From contig CAZIFQ010000060.1 in the NCBI GenBank assembly GCA_964538375.1, positions 1 to 6,675 on the forward strand: a stretch of DNA of 6,675 nucleotides, given 5' to 3'. This document shows, one piece after another, positions 5,294 to 6,675 of the stretch. Position numbers and translations under genes: made by a program. Under the pieces are notes generated by a model, which was not told the DNA's origin, made no database searches, and was given only the letters and a program-made list of their open reading frames with translations. This DNA comes from JAUUZQ01 sp964538375. GTDB lineage: Bacteria; Bacteroidota; Bacteroidia; Bacteroidales; GCA-2748055. Every line of letters begins with the position of its first letter. Positions within the stretch are counted from its first letter, which is position 1.

Positions 5294-5890
5294 AACACTT
5301 ATTTATCATATTGCTAGTAGCTGTCGCAGCGACAGCGATGGCACAGGATGACTTTGAGATGATAGAGATTCATGATCCGTACAGGGACATTTGCATCTTT
5401 CCCAGTCAGGGCTTTACCGAAATTTATTGCAAGACAGTCAAGGTTTCCTCATCTGGTACTGGGGGTGTATTATATCTATCATCTTTTAGTCTTATTGAAG
5501 AAGAAGAAGTTAACTCCAAACCAATCAACTGGGAATTACTTAAGAATAATATGAACATCCCGGAAGGAATTCCGAGCATTTCGTGAGCATATTGACATGG
5601 ATGTGGATTGGAGGTCAGAAAAGATAAGCTTCTACACAAATTCCTCGACCTACAAATTTGGCAGCCTTGAATCAGACTACCTGCTTACGGGTATATCCAT
5701 TTCTGAAGATGGTAAAACGCTTAGCTTGTTATACCAATCAACCTTTCATGGGGTTTGCCAGGGCATTGCCCAGCAAGCGGAATGGTTTACACACGAATCC
5801 AGTACTTATGCCATTATCATACCAAACACAGTGGAGAATATCATTTGCTCATCTTGTTATTTCGGTCCCGATTGTTCTGAGATACCATAA
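5290..5890 (+). pseudogene. Secreted protein of unknown function, broken by a one-base insertion
   Basis: The first segment starts at ATG 5290, chosen over an in-frame ATG at 5257 because it gives a clean signal peptide: MKH, hydrophobic 4-15, cleavage after AMA at residue 18. It runs to TGA at 5584-5586. The second segment is in the +1 frame and ends at TAA 5888-5890. That frame is open from 5555 and reads FRAFREHIDMDVDWRSEK across the first stop. Removing one G from the GG at 5566-5567 (in CCGGAAGGAATTC) gives a continuous protein of 199 residues through NIPEEFRAFREHID. It has six Cys: two near residues 35 and 47, one in GVCQG, and three in the C-terminal ICSSCYFGPDC segment. This suggests disulfides in an exported protein. 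I recognise no family. The cause is either a recent pseudogene or a read error. The upstream 19-codon ORF overlaps its start. Confidence 0.7.
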
Positions 5891-5893
5891 AAA

Positions 5894-5914
5894 AACTCGG
5901 ATTTTCCCCGGGTT
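5894..5914 (+). terminator. Weak possible terminator after the secreted-protein gene
   Basis: AACTCGG (5894-5900) pairs with CCGGGTT (5908-5914), with one G-U pair and a 7-nt loop. It is preceded by an A-run that begins at the TAA stop. Only a short T-tract (TTT, partly in the stem) follows, so termination would be inefficient. Confidence 0.4.
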
Positions 5915-6177
5915 TCATGGATGGCTTATTATCAAGCATATTTCTGTATAGTTCAGCTGATTGTCTGAAAAATTATTGATTTATATGCTTGGTCTCATAA
6001 TTGGATATTATAGAAATCTTCATAATCTGGTAACATACCTTTTAAACTTCAAAATACTACTTTGTTAGATGCTGAAAAATGGGTATTTTTAAAATCGAAA
6101 AGGCATTTGTCCAATAAAGTAGGGGCTAAGTCAATATAAAAATCATCAATTTTAATTATTCGTTTAATTCTAACATT
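5915..6177. other. AT-rich intergenic region before the flavodoxin gene
   Basis: About 260 bases without a supported coding frame. The only signal I see is a candidate promoter at 6061-6091. There are no repeats of the TGTCCC type and no strong hairpins. A 97-codon frame crossing 5951 is a shadow of the secreted-protein gene. Confidence 0.6.
6061..6091 (+). promoter_or_regulatory. Candidate promoter for the flavodoxin gene
   Basis: TTTG at 6061-6064 is followed after 19 bases by TATTTTTA at 6084-6091. This matches TAnnTTTG except for the final G. The leader to the ATG at 6178 would be about 80 bases. The fit is decent but the region is very AT-rich, so chance matches are likely. Confidence 0.4.
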
Positions 6178-6675
6178 ATGAACAAAACTGCATTACTTTA
6201 CAGTCCAGAAGGCGGAAACGTAAACAGAGTAACAATTAAGCTTGGAGAAGTGATTGGAAATGAAAAAGTTGATATAATTCCTGTTAGAGAAGTTGTAAAA
6301 GGAGATTTAGATAAATATAATCAGATCATATTTCTTGGTTCTACAGTGGGTGCAGATCATTGGAGTAATGAAACTATTGTAGATGAATGGGAAGCGTTTT
6401 TCACAAAGATGGATGAAATTAGTTTTGAGGATAAAAAGCTTGCTATTGTCGGACTTGGAAACAGTGTCTTATATCCTGAACACTTTGCTGACGGGATGGC
6501 ACATCTTTATAAGACAATCACAAAGAAAAAGGCTAAAATTTTGGGTTTTGTTGATGCAAAAGACTATACTTTTACAGATTCAGAAGCAGTAAATGATGAC
6601 GGATTTTTCTGTGGTTTACCTATTGATGAAGATAATGAAGAGGAACTAACTACTGAAAGACTAGAAAAATGGATT
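6178..6675 (+). CDS. Flavodoxin-like protein, 3' end cut by the window
   Basis: 166 codons are open to the edge. Flavodoxins of this type are about 165-175 residues, so only a few are missing. The order of features is that of a flavodoxin. Strand 1 plus the phosphate loop is LLYSPEGGNVNRV (6-18). Strand 3 and the 50s loop are IIFLGSTVGADHW (50-62), with Trp62 a possible FMN-stacking residue. Strand 4 and the 90s loop are LAIVGLGNSVLYPEHFADGM (88-107), with Tyr99 the likely second stacking residue. The C-terminal GFFCGLPIDEDNEEEL (142-157) also recalls the tail of long-chain flavodoxins. Flavodoxins carry one electron on FMN in the cytoplasm, often replacing ferredoxin under iron limitation. 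The usual S/TxTGxT loop is replaced by SPEGGNV, so FMN binding may differ from the classic type. No Shine-Dalgarno sequence is seen before the ATG. Confidence 0.88.
   Translation, partial: MNKTALLYSPEGGNVNRVTIKLGEVIGNEKVDIIPVREVVKGDLDKYNQIIFLGSTVGADHWSNETIVDEWEAFFTKMDEISFEDKKLAIVGLGNSVLYPEHFADGMAHLYKTITKKKAKILGFVDAKDYTFTDSEAVNDDGFFCGLPIDEDNEEELTTERLEKWI

Noticed and set aside
5372..5639. Extra ORFs overlapping the secreted-protein gene on both strands
   Set aside because: The signal peptide and the continuity after removing one base fit the 5290-5890 reading better.
5658..5951. 97-codon plus-strand ORF
   Set aside because: It overlaps, in another frame, the second half of the secreted protein, which continues naturally from the first half.
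6383..6592. 69-codon ORF inside the flavodoxin region
   Set aside because: It is out of frame with the clear flavodoxin motifs that run unbroken from 6178 to the edge.

Overview
The window looks like a low-GC, gene-sparse stretch of a Bacteroidota chromosome. The reasons are: promoter boxes of the Bacteroidota form (TTG, 19-20 bp, TAnnTTTG); mostly no Shine-Dalgarno sequence; short Lys-rich type II signal peptides on small lipoproteins; and an IS21-family element of the kind common in that phylum. I cannot name the genus. No defence system, biosynthetic cluster, CRISPR array, tRNA or rRNA is visible.

Layout. (1) Positions 1-796 hold no gene I can support. They hold a degenerate 23-24 bp tandem repeat at the left edge (possibly the tail of a second IS21-type element), several hairpins, and a TGTCCC direct-repeat pair. 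(2) Positions 797-3330 are an IS21-family insertion sequence, read leftward: istB (ATPase helper, intact) and istA (DDE transposase, split by a one-base frameshift), bounded by paired terminal repeats with the core AAAAGTGT(C/A)C. (3) Positions 3331-4440 carry a small lipoprotein with an NTF2/SnoaL-like domain, a second TGTCCC pair, a small winged-helix protein whose N-terminus contains a palindromic 30-nt repeat translated as PSFAKASEDK, and a good intrinsic terminator. (4) Positions 4441-5160 carry a leftward lipoprotein gene with a near-perfect Bacteroidota promoter, then a third TGTCCC pair. (5) Positions 5161-5916 hold a 19-codon ORF that overlaps, by ATGA, the start of a secreted-protein gene broken by one extra base. 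(6) Positions 5917-6675 hold an intergenic stretch with a plausible promoter and a nearly complete flavodoxin cut by the window edge.

The genes do not form an obvious pathway. The small exported proteins look like independent transcription units. The IS appears to have landed between an upstream region (with the first TGTCCC pair) and the NTF2-like lipoprotein gene. The most unexplained signal is TGTCCC-N5-TGTCCC, present three times, always intergenic, always in the same orientation and with identical 11-bp phasing. Two of the copies lie just upstream of rightward genes, and the third would too if the IS were removed. Two separate single-base frameshifts (istA and the secreted protein) are either real decay or assembly errors.
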